Assembly: GCF_002868715.1 (NCBI RefSeq)
Contig: NZ_PKLZ01000002.1
Span: 248,001 to 312,000 of the forward strand
Direction: 5' to 3'
From: Kineobactrum sediminis
Lineage (GTDB): Bacteria > Pseudomonadota > Gammaproteobacteria > Pseudomonadales > Halieaceae
Length of the DNA stretch: 64,000 nucleotides
This document shows, piece after piece, positions 9,095-17,392 of this stretch; the stretch's first letter is position 1; every line of letters starts with the position of its first letter. The position numbers were made by a program, and so were the translations under genes. The notes under the pieces were generated by a model that was not told where the DNA came from, made no database searches, and was given only the letters and a program-made list of their open reading frames with translations.

Positions 9095-9784
9095 ATGTTG
9101 AAAACCTTTATCAGCCTACTCGGGATGATGAGTGTAATAGCGACGGCGAATGCCGATAGCGACTGCGTCGACCCATCCACCGTTGTGGGTGGGGTCTTTG
9201 AAATTACCTCGGGTAGCGATCAAGCAGTAAAGTCATTGACCTTGTTGCGACAAACCCCCGCCCGAGTCGTGTATCTCATGACCACAGAAAACATGACGCG
9301 CATCTATGAAAACTACGGTGGCGGCCGCGTCGCGGTGACCGAGTACTTCGATCTGGAATCCAAGGGCGTTGAGCATGAGCCCTCAGTCGATATTGCGCCC
9401 AATGGCTGGGATACCCTGTACCAGTTGCTTCCCTCCGCGGAAGCCGGTCGCTTGCAGCACGTGGGTGAAGAGCAGTATCGGTGTTTGACGGTGGCTCGCT
9501 ATGAGTCGCACACGAGCGAGCCCCGCCTGGCCCTGTCGTACCTTGATGAAGTGCAACTGCCACTCGCTTTGACGAGTGAGACTGCAGGCACCACCCTGAC
9601 GTGGAAACTTACCGAGTTAGTCACAGATACTCGGATACTCGATGAAACGCTGACTCGGGTAGCCAGCTACAAAACCTTCGATTTCGCCGATCTGGGTGAC
9701 CACGAAGACGAAGTGTTTTTCCGTAACGGGGAATACCTTCAGTACCAGCGTAACGTGCATGCGCATGGTGGCCACGAGCACTGA
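9095..9784 (+). CDS. Hypothetical secreted protein downstream of alkaline phosphatases
   Basis: A 229-aa exported protein of unknown function. The signal peptide is MLKTFISLLGMMSVIATANA, cleaved before DSDC. No enzymatic motif is visible; the C-terminus is rich in histidine (HAHGGHEH), which might bind metal. It has a good ribosome-binding site (AGGAGA) and lies 66 bp after the second alkaline phosphatase in the same direction, with an intervening terminator. Its position suggests a role linked to phosphate scavenging or to the zinc-dependent phosphatases, but this is inference. Confidence 0.7.
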   Translation: MLKTFISLLGMMSVIATANADSDCVDPSTVVGGVFEITSGSDQAVKSLTLLRQTPARVVYLMTTENMTRIYENYGGGRVAVTEYFDLESKGVEHEPSVDIAPNGWDTLYQLLPSAEAGRLQHVGEEQYRCLTVARYESHTSEPRLALSYLDEVQLPLALTSETAGTTLTWKLTELVTDTRILDETLTRVASYKTFDFADLGDHEDEVFFRNGEYLQYQRNVHAHGGHEH

Positions 9785-9801
9785 AGTGTCAATCCAAGGA
9801 G

Positions 9802-9836
9802 GGAGACCTGTAAGACTCTTGGCCTTACAGGTCTCC
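9802..9836. terminator. 13-bp perfect hairpin closing the phosphatase region
   Basis: The arms GGAGACCTGTAAG (9802-9814) and CTTACAGGTCTCC (9824-9836) pair perfectly around a 9-nt loop, 17 bp after the stop at 9784. No clear T-run follows on either strand, so factor-independent termination is plausible but not certain. Confidence 0.5.
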
Positions 9837-9883
9837 ACTGCATAGATATTTGTTTAAAAGCCACGCACAAACGTTTCCCGGCC

Positions 9884-10030
9884 TCAGAAAAAGACTGCAT
9901 CCACACCCACCATGAACTGGTTGCTGACATAATTGAAGCGATCGAAATTGGCGTCGTTGTTGGTATAGCGGTATTCGCCAAATACACTAAACCGGTCGGC
10001 AAATGCGTAGCGTAGAGCCCTGGCGCTGGT
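9884..10030 (-). pseudogene. Outer-membrane beta-barrel C-terminal fragment
   Basis: Read leftward, this segment encodes LRYAFADRFSVFGEYRYTN, then a further amphipathic strand ending in GVDAVFF and stop (TGA complement of 9884-9886). Alternating hydrophobic/polar residues and a terminal phenylalanine are typical of the last two strands of an outer-membrane barrel protein. No start or N-terminal part exists upstream in this frame; instead the frame runs into an ECF sigma fragment. It is the tail of a gene whose front has been deleted. Confidence 0.65.
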
Positions 10031-10034
10031 CCAT

Positions 10035-10202
10035 GGTTTGCCACCGGGAAAAATCCCGATAAAGACGGATCAATACTTCCTGGGCCAGATCTTCGGCATC
10101 GGCGGTTGAGCCGGCGAGACGGTAAGCAGTGCGAAACAAGGTTGCCAGATAGGGGAAAGCCTCCCGCTCGAATGCGTCTCGTTCTATCCCCCTTCTTTTC
10201 AT
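10035..10202 (-). pseudogene. ECF sigma factor N-terminal fragment
   Basis: The leftward frame from ATG 10202 (also open from 10238) reads MKRRGIERDAFEREAFPYLA and then LFRTAYRLAGSTADAEDLAQ EVLIRLYRDF. This is the conserved region 2 of sigma-70 ECF factors (TAYRLAGSTADAEDLAQEV). After about RDFSRW the similarity stops and the frame crosses into the barrel fragment out of phase, ending at a stop after ICRPV. Region 4 is missing, so it cannot be a functional sigma factor. Confidence 0.7.
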
Positions 10203-10351
10203 GCTGTTGTTTTGCCCGCCATTAACATGATGATTCACTGGTCTTCAGAAGATATAACGCTATCGGGGTCAGAAAGGTTCCCTCTAGGGCTCAGTAATAT
10301 GAGCAGGGCAAATGGGTCTTCATGAGGCTGGACATCGCCCTGGTTGTGTGC

Positions 10352-10410
10352 TGATATTTGTCAAACACACCACACTGTGTGGTAGCGGTATTCGGCCTTT
10401 TCTCAGCACC
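10352..10410 (+). repeat. Direct repeat copy 2 with CCACA/TGTGG palindrome
   Basis: Second copy of the element at 5352-5412, in the same orientation. The palindrome CCACACTGTGTGG is at 10370-10382 and is followed by TAGCGGTATTCGG and CTTTTCTCA. It ends about 20 bp before the start of the VOC gene, so here it covers the promoter/leader region. Confidence 0.6.
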
Positions 10411-10428
10411 CCTGGTGGAGGAATTCTA

Positions 10429-11010
10429 ATGTCGCAAAACCGACTCCCGCGCCTCGCCCATGTTGTCTATCGGACTCGCAAATTCGAGCAAATGCTCGAG
10501 TGGTACCAGGACGTGTTTGGCGCCAGCATACAGCACCAGAATCCGGTAATGGCGTTTCTAACCTACGACGACGAACATCACCGATTCGCATTTCTGGACC
10601 TGAGCGTGGTGCAGCCCGACGGGGACGATTCGGGGAAACCGGGCTTGGTGGGTCTGGAGCATGTAGCTTACACCTTCGCGTTACTGGATGATTTGTTCGA
10701 GAATTATGCGCGCCTGAAATCCAGCAACATCCTGCCTTACTGGTGTGTTCATCACGGTCTTACAGTCCCGATGTACTACGCGGACCCCGATGGCAATCAG
10801 CTGGAATTCCAGGTGGACAGTTTTGCATCCGCCGAAGAAAGCAATGCCTATATTCGCGGGCCGGGCTTCAGCGCCAACCCGGTTGGTGTGGAGTTCGACC
10901 CGGACGACTGGCTGGCGCAGGTACAGTCAGGCGCCACACTGTCGGATTTTCTGGTGCGCCGGGTGCACGAGCCGGTTTCCCCGATTCGTGGCGCCCTGGG
11001 TGAAATCTGA
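10429..11010 (+). CDS. VOC-family (glyoxalase/extradiol dioxygenase-like) protein
   Basis: A 193-aa protein with the two-module vicinal-oxygen-chelate fold. Visible elements are an N-terminal metal-ligand histidine in RLAHVVYRT, a second in GLEHVAYTF, and the C-terminal glutamate in NQLEFQVD preceded by the family motif YYADPDGN. It resembles biphenyl-diol dioxygenase-type VOC proteins; the substrate is unknown. I chose ATG 10429 because GGTGGAGGAA lies just upstream, and rejected an earlier in-frame start at 10312 that would translate through the repeat element. It is followed by a convergent serine hydrolase. Confidence 0.88.
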   Translation: MSQNRLPRLAHVVYRTRKFEQMLEWYQDVFGASIQHQNPVMAFLTYDDEHHRFAFLDLSVVQPDGDDSGKPGLVGLEHVAYTFALLDDLFENYARLKSSNILPYWCVHHGLTVPMYYADPDGNQLEFQVDSFASAEESNAYIRGPGFSANPVGVEFDPDDWLAQVQSGATLSDFLVRRVHEPVSPIRGALGEI

Positions 11011-11020
11011 CAGCGGTATT

Positions 11021-12391
11021 CTATCGGGGCTCTGGTTGCGCCTTGCTTGCCCCTGCAGCCCATAGAATCTTTGCAAATCGCTCATTCACCGGATAGATCC
11101 CGGAGGTCCATCCCAGCCGCACGATCACCAGCCCGGCGGATGGAATCACCATCACGCTCTGCTCGCGATTGCCCTGGGCTGCGTAGGCGTCCGCGGGCAG
11201 GTCGGCCCAGCGCAGTTGTTCTCCGCCCCGGTTAAGCCACCATTGATAACCATAGGCGGGGCCATTTTGGGATGTATTGGGCCGGGTAGAGCGGGCCACC
11301 CAGTCAGCACTGACAATGCGCTGGCCATTGAGCACACCCCCGTTGAGCATCATCTGGCCCAGGCGAGCCCAGTCCCGGGCGGAGGCATACAGATAGGAGC
11401 TGCCGACGAACACCCCACTGGCATCGGTTTCCAGGATGCTGTGCTGAAATCCCAGGGGCGAGGCAATGTGAGTAATGAACTCGTCATAATTGTTCTGCGC
11501 AGTACCGCCGGTGCGTTCAAAATACAGCCGGCTCAACAGGTTCGCCGTTCCCGAGCTGTAGTTGAAATGGGAGCCACCGGTATGAATCGGCTTTTTACCG
11601 AGCACGTAGTCTGACGCCGACGGTTCCGTAAACAGCATCGCGGTAGCGTCATCGCCCGGGTTGTATTCCTCGGAGAAGTCCAGGCCATCGGTCATCGTCA
11701 GCAGGTCAGTTATTTTAATGGCGGCCCGGCCATCCCCGGCCCACTCGGCAAATCCGGTGGGCTCATCCACATTCACCAGGCCGCGAAGTTGCAGGTTGCC
11801 GATCATTACCGAGGTCAGGCTCTTGGCCATGGACCAGCCGAGCAGGGGTGTCTCGGGGCCGGCATTCCGGGCGTACGCCTCAGCCACAATCCGGCCATTG
11901 CGTACCACCAGCAATGCCCGGGTATTCAGGCCCGCTGCGTTGTCCTCATCGCGCAGTTGCTCTGCCAGTGCCTGTACTTCCGCATCCACTGTTGCAACGC
12001 GATTGCCCAGGGGCCAGTCATGGCCCAGGGCTGGCAATTCGCGGGTTTGCAGGGCATTGCGTTGGTCAAACCCGGGATAGTTATTACTGCAGCCCACTCC
12101 CGGCAAATAGACGGCGGTAGCCGAGCTGATACCGAACAGCGACGTAGTGACAGTCATGTTCGCCGTATCGTACTGGATCTCAAGGTATTCCAGCAGCGGC
12201 GAATATTGCACCAGGTCATCGAGCGCCTGTTGTTCGGAAAACCCGCTGACATACCGTGCACTGCAAAGCAGCTTGGCCCCCATGCCGCTGGCAACGCCGG
12301 GGGCGCTTGCGATATAGGCGGGACCCACAAATGCTATGGCAATCAATGCGGAGCCGAGCAGGGCCATGGTTGTGATCAAAAGTTTTTTCAT
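11021..12391 (-). CDS. Serine hydrolase, beta-lactamase/6-aminohexanoate-dimer-hydrolase family
   Basis: A 456-aa class C beta-lactamase-fold hydrolase. The catalytic SxxK is in GWSMAKSLTS (S187, K190), and the second motif is the tyrosine of HFNYSSGTANLLSR. An N-terminal hydrophobic segment (residues 3-30) indicates export or membrane anchoring. The EstB/6-aminohexanoate-dimer hydrolase relatives cleave amides or esters and are not usually antibiotic-resistance enzymes. It converges with the VOC gene, with only 10 bp between the two stops. The native substrate cannot be inferred. Confidence 0.88.
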   Translation of the reverse strand: MKKLLITTMALLGSALIAIAFVGPAYIASAPGVASGMGAKLLCSARYVSGFSEQQALDDLVQYSPLLEYLEIQYDTANMTVTTSLFGISSATAVYLPGVGCSNNYPGFDQRNALQTRELPALGHDWPLGNRVATVDAEVQALAEQLRDEDNAAGLNTRALLVVRNGRIVAEAYARNAGPETPLLGWSMAKSLTSVMIGNLQLRGLVNVDEPTGFAEWAGDGRAAIKITDLLTMTDGLDFSEEYNPGDDATAMLFTEPSASDYVLGKKPIHTGGSHFNYSSGTANLLSRLYFERTGGTAQNNYDEFITHIASPLGFQHSILETDASGVFVGSSYLYASARDWARLGQMMLNGGVLNGQRIVSADWVARSTRPNTSQNGPAYGYQWWLNRGGEQLRWADLPADAYAAQGNREQSVMVIPSAGLVIVRLGWTSGIYPVNERFAKILWAAGASKAQPEPR

Positions 12392-12700
12392 GGCTTGAGT
12401 CTCTCTGGTTACGACCAGCGTAAACGCTGTGGTTTTTTATTATTAAGGAATAATAGCTGGTGCTGCGCCCGCCACCGGCAACGTTATGACACCTGCTGTT
12501 GATAGTCTATTGCATTGCATCGGCTATGTAATGGCCGATATTCTTCGCGGAGGCGAGGTTAATCCCCGGGTAAAACGTGGAAATTAAAGCTGCCATTCTC
12601 TGCAAACCCGGTATTCGGCATTGCCCCGGGCTGCCTGCCCGCGCGAAACTTGCTAGAATCGGTGTCCCCCTGAATCCCCACCTGTAGCAAGGAACAACCC
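12392..12700. other. Intergenic region between divergent serine hydrolase and DUF6165 gene
   Basis: About 310 bp hold the upstream regions of both divergent genes. An AT-rich patch (12431-12450, TTTTTTATTATTAAGGAATA) could contain promoter elements. No ORF with coding character, RNA gene or repeat was recognised. Confidence 0.4.
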
Positions 12701-13105
12701 ATGACCGATGTCATTACCGTCCCGGTTTCGTTCGGCGAAGTGCTCGACAAGATCACCATCCTCGAAATCAAGTCCGAGCGCATTGCGGATCCCGCCAAAG
12801 TCGCCAATGTGCGCCGTGAGCTGGAGGCGCTGAACGGCACCTGGGCCCAGGCGGTGCCGGATGAGTCTGCCATTGCGGACCTGCGGGCACAGTTGAAGTC
12901 GGTTAATGAGTCCCTGTGGGTGATTGAGGGTGATATTCGCGACCAGGAGGCGGCCCAGGATTTCGGGTCACGCTTTATCGAGCTGGCGCGGGCGGTGTAT
13001 GTGACCAATGACCAGCGGGCGGCGCTGAAGAAGGCGATCAATCTGGCGCTGGGTTCACGCTTTGTGGAGGAGAAGTCTTACCAGGACTACACGGCAAAAC
13101 ACTAG
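12701..13105 (+). CDS. DUF6165 family protein, first gene of the LPS region
   Basis: A 134-aa soluble protein starting MTDVITVPVSFGEVLDKITI, the typical opening of DUF6165. It is mostly helical with many charged residues (LEIKSERIADPAKVANVRRE). No catalytic motif is known. Family members are commonly found among LPS or capsule glycosyltransferase genes, as here. It converges with the GT9 gene; both TAG stops lie in a single palindromic hairpin at 13101-13124. Confidence 0.8.
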   Translation: MTDVITVPVSFGEVLDKITILEIKSERIADPAKVANVRRELEALNGTWAQAVPDESAIADLRAQLKSVNESLWVIEGDIRDQEAAQDFGSRFIELARAVYVTNDQRAALKKAINLALGSRFVEEKSYQDYTAKH

Positions 13106-13124
13106 CGCCGGCCACGGCGCTAGT
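13101..13124. terminator. Bidirectional hairpin containing both convergent stop codons
   Basis: ACTAGCGCCG (13101-13110) and CGGCGCTAGT (13115-13124) form a perfect 10-bp stem with a GCCA loop. The stops of the DUF6165 gene (13103-13105) and the GT9 gene (13120-13122) fall inside the two arms. T-runs are absent, so termination in either direction is only plausible. Confidence 0.5.
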
Positions 13125-14157
13125 CGCTGTGCGCCGCCACCCATCTGTCCAGCATGTCGGTGGCATCCTCCACCTGGATCAGTTCCATCGCCCCGGGAAA
13201 CTCCGCCCTGGCGCCCCAGCGCGCCCGGGCGGGGCTCTTGCCGGTGAAAGCCTGCAACGCCTCCGGATAGCGGTTTACACACCATTGCAACGAGTTATAG
13301 GGCCCGGATCGGTAGGGATTGCTGGCCGCATATAGCCCGAGTACATCGGTACCCACGGCGCTGGCGATATGGGCGGGGCCGGTATCCGGCGCTACCAGCA
13401 GGTCCGCATGGGCGAGCAGGGCGGTCAGCTGCTTGAGGGTGTCCTGCCCGCACAGGTTCAGTGCCGTTTCCTGCATGGTATCTGCAATGGCCGCGCACAT
13501 TTGTTGTTCAGTCGCCGCCGGGCTGCCCACCAGCAGCACCTTCATGTTATGGCGCCGTACCGCGTGGTCCGCCAGGGCCGCATAGCGCTGCGCCGACCAG
13601 TTGCGCAGCGGGTGGCTGGCACAGGGGCTGATCACCAGGTTGCGTTGGTCAGCGGCCAGGTGGCTGCGGGCAAAGGCATGGTCTGCTTCCGCCAGGGGAA
13701 TCCGCCAGTCCGGCGGCGCCGGGTCCAGCCCCAAAGGCTCCAGGAAGCTGGCCAGGCAGTCGCGCACGTGCTGCTGCGGGGTTGCAGCAATGCGCCGGTT
13801 GATGAACAACTGGTGCAGATCCTTGCTGCGCGCCCGGTCGTAGCCGACCTTGATGCGCGCCGGCACCAGGACCGCAGCCAGATTGGCCCGCAATGCCACC
13901 TGCATGTGCAGCAGGGCGTCAAAGTGACGGTGGCGCAATTGCCGGCGCAGGGCCCGGTAGCCCTTGAGCCCGGCCTTTTTATCAAAAACGATGAATTCTA
14001 CGCCGGGCAAATCACCCACCAGGCGGTATTCAAGCTTGCCGATAATCCAGGTAATTGCCACCCCCGGTAATTGCTGCTGCAGGCTCAGCACCACAGGGAT
14101 AACGTGGGTGACATCGCCAATGGCGGAAAGACGCAGAATACAGATGGATGTGATCAA
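13120..14157 (-). CDS. Glycosyltransferase family 9 (ADP-heptose:LPS heptosyltransferase type)
   Basis: A 345-aa inner-core LPS glycosyltransferase of the WaaC/WaaF/WaaQ group, transferring heptose from ADP-heptose at the cytoplasmic face of the inner membrane (family knowledge). The N-terminal signature RLSAIGDVTHVIPVVLSL and the C-terminal donor-site motif LVAPDTGPAHIASAVG are intact. The acceptor position (HepI, HepII or HepIII) cannot be assigned. It is divergent from the Kdo kinase gene at 14305, supporting a core-assembly role. Confidence 0.92.
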   Translation of the reverse strand: MITSICILRLSAIGDVTHVIPVVLSLQQQLPGVAITWIIGKLEYRLVGDLPGVEFIVFDKKAGLKGYRALRRQLRHRHFDALLHMQVALRANLAAVLVPARIKVGYDRARSKDLHQLFINRRIAATPQQHVRDCLASFLEPLGLDPAPPDWRIPLAEADHAFARSHLAADQRNLVISPCASHPLRNWSAQRYAALADHAVRRHNMKVLLVGSPAATEQQMCAAIADTMQETALNLCGQDTLKQLTALLAHADLLVAPDTGPAHIASAVGTDVLGLYAASNPYRSGPYNSLQWCVNRYPEALQAFTGKSPARARWGARAEFPGAMELIQVEDATDMLDRWVAAHSD

Positions 14158-14304
14158 GGGGCCGCCTGTTATAATCCCCGGCAGTCCCTGGGGGGCCGGG
14201 CAGGTGATCGTTGCTAATGGACATTTATTCTAACCGAGTCCGCGGCCCGGGTCTGTATTACGGGCGCTACAGGCAATGGGAAAGATAATCATGGTGCCGC
14301 AAAG

Positions 14305-15012
14305 GTGAATCGCAACACAGAACGCGCAGTCGCTTCGGGTGCAACCCTGCTGCTGGGCAATCCGGCATACCCCGCGGTAACCGGGGAATGGTTGTCGCCC
14401 GCCTTCTGGGGCGACAGCGCCCGGCCGGTCGCGGCCGGGGGGCGCGGCGGGGCCTGGTTTATTCACAGTGACTACGGCGATCTGGTGTTGCGCCGGTATT
14501 TGCGCGGCGGCCTGGTTGCCCGGCTGTCTCGCGCCAGCTATGTTTTTACCGGTTTTCGCCGTACCCGGGCGCTGGCGGAATTCAGGCTGTTGAATCGTTT
14601 GCGTGAGCTCGATCTGCCCGTGCCCGAGCCGGTGGCGGCACTGGTCAGCCGGCAGGGGCTGTTTCGCTACCGTGCTGCGATTTTGCTGCGGCGAATTCCG
14701 AATGCCCGCCCCCTACCCGAAGTGGCCAATCTTGAAGACCCGCAGTTATGGCGGCAGGTCGGGCAGATGCTACGGGCATTTCACGATGCCGGGCTGGATC
14801 ATGTGGACCTGAATTGCGATAACATCCTGGTGGCCGACGGCTCGCTGTGGCTGATTGATTTTGATCGTTGTCGGTTGCGCCGTACCGGCGCTATTGGCGA
14901 GGCCTGGAAGGTGCGCAACCTCACCAGGCTCAAACGCTCTGTGGGTAAGCGCTGCCGGGATGTTGCCTGGTCCCCCTTATGGGGCAACCTGCTGCAGGGT
15001 TATCACTCCTGA
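14305..15012 (+). CDS. kdkA: 3-deoxy-D-manno-octulosonic acid kinase
   Basis: A 235-aa lipopolysaccharide kinase of the WaaP/KdkA group that phosphorylates Kdo in the LPS inner core. The kinase-like fold shows GGRGGAWFI (nucleotide loop), YLRGGLVARLSRASYVFTG typical of KdkA, and the catalytic/metal motifs DHVDLNCDNIL and WLIDFDR. The start is a GTG at 14305; the nearby ATG at 14291 hits an immediate stop. Strains with KdkA generally carry one phosphorylated Kdo in place of a second Kdo residue. The epimerase gene follows after 33 bp. Confidence 0.92.
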   Translation: MNRNTERAVASGATLLLGNPAYPAVTGEWLSPAFWGDSARPVAAGGRGGAWFIHSDYGDLVLRRYLRGGLVARLSRASYVFTGFRRTRALAEFRLLNRLRELDLPVPEPVAALVSRQGLFRYRAAILLRRIPNARPLPEVANLEDPQLWRQVGQMLRAFHDAGLDHVDLNCDNILVADGSLWLIDFDRCRLRRTGAIGEAWKVRNLTRLKRSVGKRCRDVAWSPLWGNLLQGYHS

Positions 15013-15045
15013 TACCCCCGATTTTGAGGATAGACGAGATACCAC

Positions 15046-16068
15046 ATGAAAGTACTGGTTACCGGCGTTGCCGGCTTTATCGGCTGTGAAACCGCTGCTG
15101 CTCTGTTGGCGGCGGGCCACAGTGTCGTGGGCGTGGATAACCTGAATGACTACTATGATGTTGCCCTGAAGCGCGCCCGTCTGGCCCGACTGGAGGGGCA
15201 ACCCGGCTTTACGCTGGATATTTTTTGCCTGTCGGATGCGGGCCGGCTGCAGGCACTGTTTGCCAGGCACAAACCCGACCATGTGATTCACCTGGCCGCG
15301 CAAGCGGGTGTGCGCTATTCGCTGAGCCACCCGGAGGCGTATATCACCTCCAACCTGGTGGCCTTCGCCAATATCCTGGAGTGTTGCCGGCACAACCCCG
15401 TTGCCCACCTGGCCTATGCCAGCAGCAGTTCGGTGTACGGCAGCAATGGGCGCCAGCCCTTCAGTGTCAGTCACAATGTTGACCACCCGGTGAGCCTGTA
15501 CGCCGCCACCAAGAAATCCAACGAGCTGATGGCACATGCCTACAGTCACCTGTACCAGCTGCCAACGACGGGGCTGCGTTTTTTTACGGTGTATGGCCCC
15601 TGGGGTCGCCCCGATATGGCGCCGATGATTTTTTGCCGCAAAATCATGGCCGGTGAGCCGCTGGAGGTGTTCAATCACGGCAACCACCATCGTGATTTCA
15701 CCTTCATCGACGATATTGTCGATGGCATTCTGCGGGTGGTGGAACAGCCCCCGACCCCCAACCCGCAGTGGGATGCACTGGCGGCTGATCCTGCATCCTC
15801 CAGCGCGCCCTATCGGATCTATAACGTAGGCTGCGAGCGGCCCGTACACCTGCTGCGCTTTATTGAACTGCTGGAGCAACGCCTGGGCAGGCAGGTTGAG
15901 AAGATCATGTTACCCATGCAGCCCGGGGATGTGGCCGATACCTATGCTGATGTGAGCGAGCTGCGCGCCGCAACCGGTTACTCACCGCGGGTATCAATAG
16001 AGGAGGGCGTTGAGCGGTTTGTTGACTGGTACCTGGCGTACTATCAGCCGGTGGCCAGTAAGTCCTGA
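15046..16068 (+). CDS. NAD-dependent epimerase, UDP-glucuronate 4-epimerase type
   Basis: A 340-aa extended short-chain dehydrogenase making a nucleotide sugar for LPS or surface polysaccharide. It has the NAD-binding GVAGFIG (residues 7-13), the stretch VDNLNDYYDVALKRARL diagnostic of UDP-glucuronate epimerases, the serine cluster SSSSVYG, catalytic Y152xxxK156, and RFFTVYGPWGRPDMAP. UDP-galacturonate is the expected product. Other UDP-hexose or uronic acid substrates remain possible. It ends 25 bp inside the convergent GT4 gene. Confidence 0.9.
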   Translation: MKVLVTGVAGFIGCETAAALLAAGHSVVGVDNLNDYYDVALKRARLARLEGQPGFTLDIFCLSDAGRLQALFARHKPDHVIHLAAQAGVRYSLSHPEAYITSNLVAFANILECCRHNPVAHLAYASSSSVYGSNGRQPFSVSHNVDHPVSLYAATKKSNELMAHAYSHLYQLPTTGLRFFTVYGPWGRPDMAPMIFCRKIMAGEPLEVFNHGNHHRDFTFIDDIVDGILRVVEQPPTPNPQWDALAADPASSSAPYRIYNVGCERPVHLLRFIELLEQRLGRQVEKIMLPMQPGDVADTYADVSELRAATGYSPRVSIEEGVERFVDWYLAYYQPVASKS

Positions 16069-17138
16069 TACCAGGCCAGCGTTTCCGTTACGGTACGTGC
16101 GGCGCTGAACTCGTTCTCGATACGCTCCCTGGCTGCAATCACCCGCTGCTGTGTGGCCTGTGGGTCTGTCAGCGCGCGGGTGATTGCGGCACTCAGTGCG
16201 TCGGGGTTCTTGGCGGGCACCAGCAAGCCGGTGGCTCCGTCAATCACCAGTTCCCGGGTGCCGCCGGCGTCGGTGGCAACGACCGGTGTGCCCGTACACA
16301 TCGCCTCAATCACTACCCGCGGTAACCCCTCGCCACTGGCGGAGGCTGAAACCAGCAGGTCGGCCGCCCGCACAATTGCCACCGCGTCATTCCGGTAGCC
16401 GGTAAAGTGGACCCGGTCCGGGTAACGGCAAGCGCTTGCCCGCGCGCGAACGGCCTGGTTACTGTCCACGCCGCCGATGATCAGCAGATGGCAGCTCAGT
16501 TCCGCGGGGAGGTTGTCGAAGGCATCCAGTAAAGTGAGGAGGCCTTTTTTGGCGCTGTCGCGACTGATACAGCACAGCGTCGTGGCACCGGGTGGCACGC
16601 CAAGCCCGGTGAGATCCGCAGGCTCACCGCTGTACCAGGCAAGTTCATGCCCTTTATGGATCGTTTTTGCCTTGTGTTCGGGGAAGTGCCACCACAGTCC
16701 TTTCACCGAGACCAGAGATTGCCGGACCGCCTCCGCGACACAGAAAATACCGTCCAGGCGAGGGCTCAGGAACGTGTGCCAGGACTCGGGCTTGAGGTAG
16801 CCGACGCCGGTGGTAACCCCGCGGTAGCCCAGCAGCTTGGCCGGGTGACGCCTGGCGGCGCGCAACACGCCGGCAACCGCCCGGGTATTGAAGGCATGGA
16901 CGATGTCGTAACCGCCGCGATAGACCTCGGCGCGGATAGCGCGGGTGCCTTCCCGGTCAAAGCGGCTGCTGATACGCAAGGGGATGACGTTAACTCCCGC
17001 TTCCAGCAGTAACTCGTGATACCTGCCGGCGGGATTACTCATTACCGTGAAGATATCCACGGCTGCGGCCTGCGACAATCTGATAAACAATTCGGTTTCT
17101 GCACGGTCCGGGCAGTCGGTTATACATAAGACTTTCAT
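16044..17138 (-). CDS. Glycosyltransferase family 4
   Basis: A 364-aa GT-B glycosyltransferase. The C-terminal donor domain holds the family signature SASASGEGLPRVVIEAM followed by GTPVVATDAGGTRELV. The N-terminal domain has the short hydrophobic start MKVLCITDCPDRAETELFI. It is likely an LPS core or O-unit sugar transferase; donor and acceptor are unknown. The 3' end overlaps the epimerase gene by 25 bp on the opposite strand. Confidence 0.9.
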   Translation of the reverse strand: MKVLCITDCPDRAETELFIRLSQAAAVDIFTVMSNPAGRYHELLLEAGVNVIPLRISSRFDREGTRAIRAEVYRGGYDIVHAFNTRAVAGVLRAARRHPAKLLGYRGVTTGVGYLKPESWHTFLSPRLDGIFCVAEAVRQSLVSVKGLWWHFPEHKAKTIHKGHELAWYSGEPADLTGLGVPPGATTLCCISRDSAKKGLLTLLDAFDNLPAELSCHLLIIGGVDSNQAVRARASACRYPDRVHFTGYRNDAVAIVRAADLLVSASASGEGLPRVVIEAMCTGTPVVATDAGGTRELVIDGATGLLVPAKNPDALSAAITRALTDPQATQQRVIAARERIENEFSAARTVTETLAWYQDLLATG

Positions 17139-17392
17139 TAACGGGTTTCCGGGTTTTTGCGTTTGTTCGGTCCGTTTCGTCGATTGCTGCCGCCCGGCTG
17201 GTGAAAATAGCCTTTATTGCGCATCGGCAGCGCTGCCATGTTAGCGGGTGACGGCCTGTTCAGCCACAAATTAACCGCCGGCTGTTGGAATCCGCAGGAG
17301 TTACTGCGATATAGTGGTGTCAGCGTACGCCGCTTCCTTGCAGGATCTGGCGACGCGGATTCCATTCAACCCGCTGCGCAAGAGCAGATGCA
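17139..17392. other. Intergenic region between divergent GT4 and ligase-GT2 genes
   Basis: About 250 bp upstream of both divergent genes. I see no convincing ORF, repeat or hairpin terminator; it presumably holds both promoters. Confidence 0.3.

Noticed and set aside
10265-10272. GGGGTCAG as a second copy of the inverted repeat end at 60644
   Set aside because: Only 8 bases match and no inverted partner follows nearby, so it is a chance match.
14977-15879. A 300-codon leftward open frame
   Set aside because: It is antisense to the epimerase gene, whose motifs are clear; the shadow has no domain pattern.
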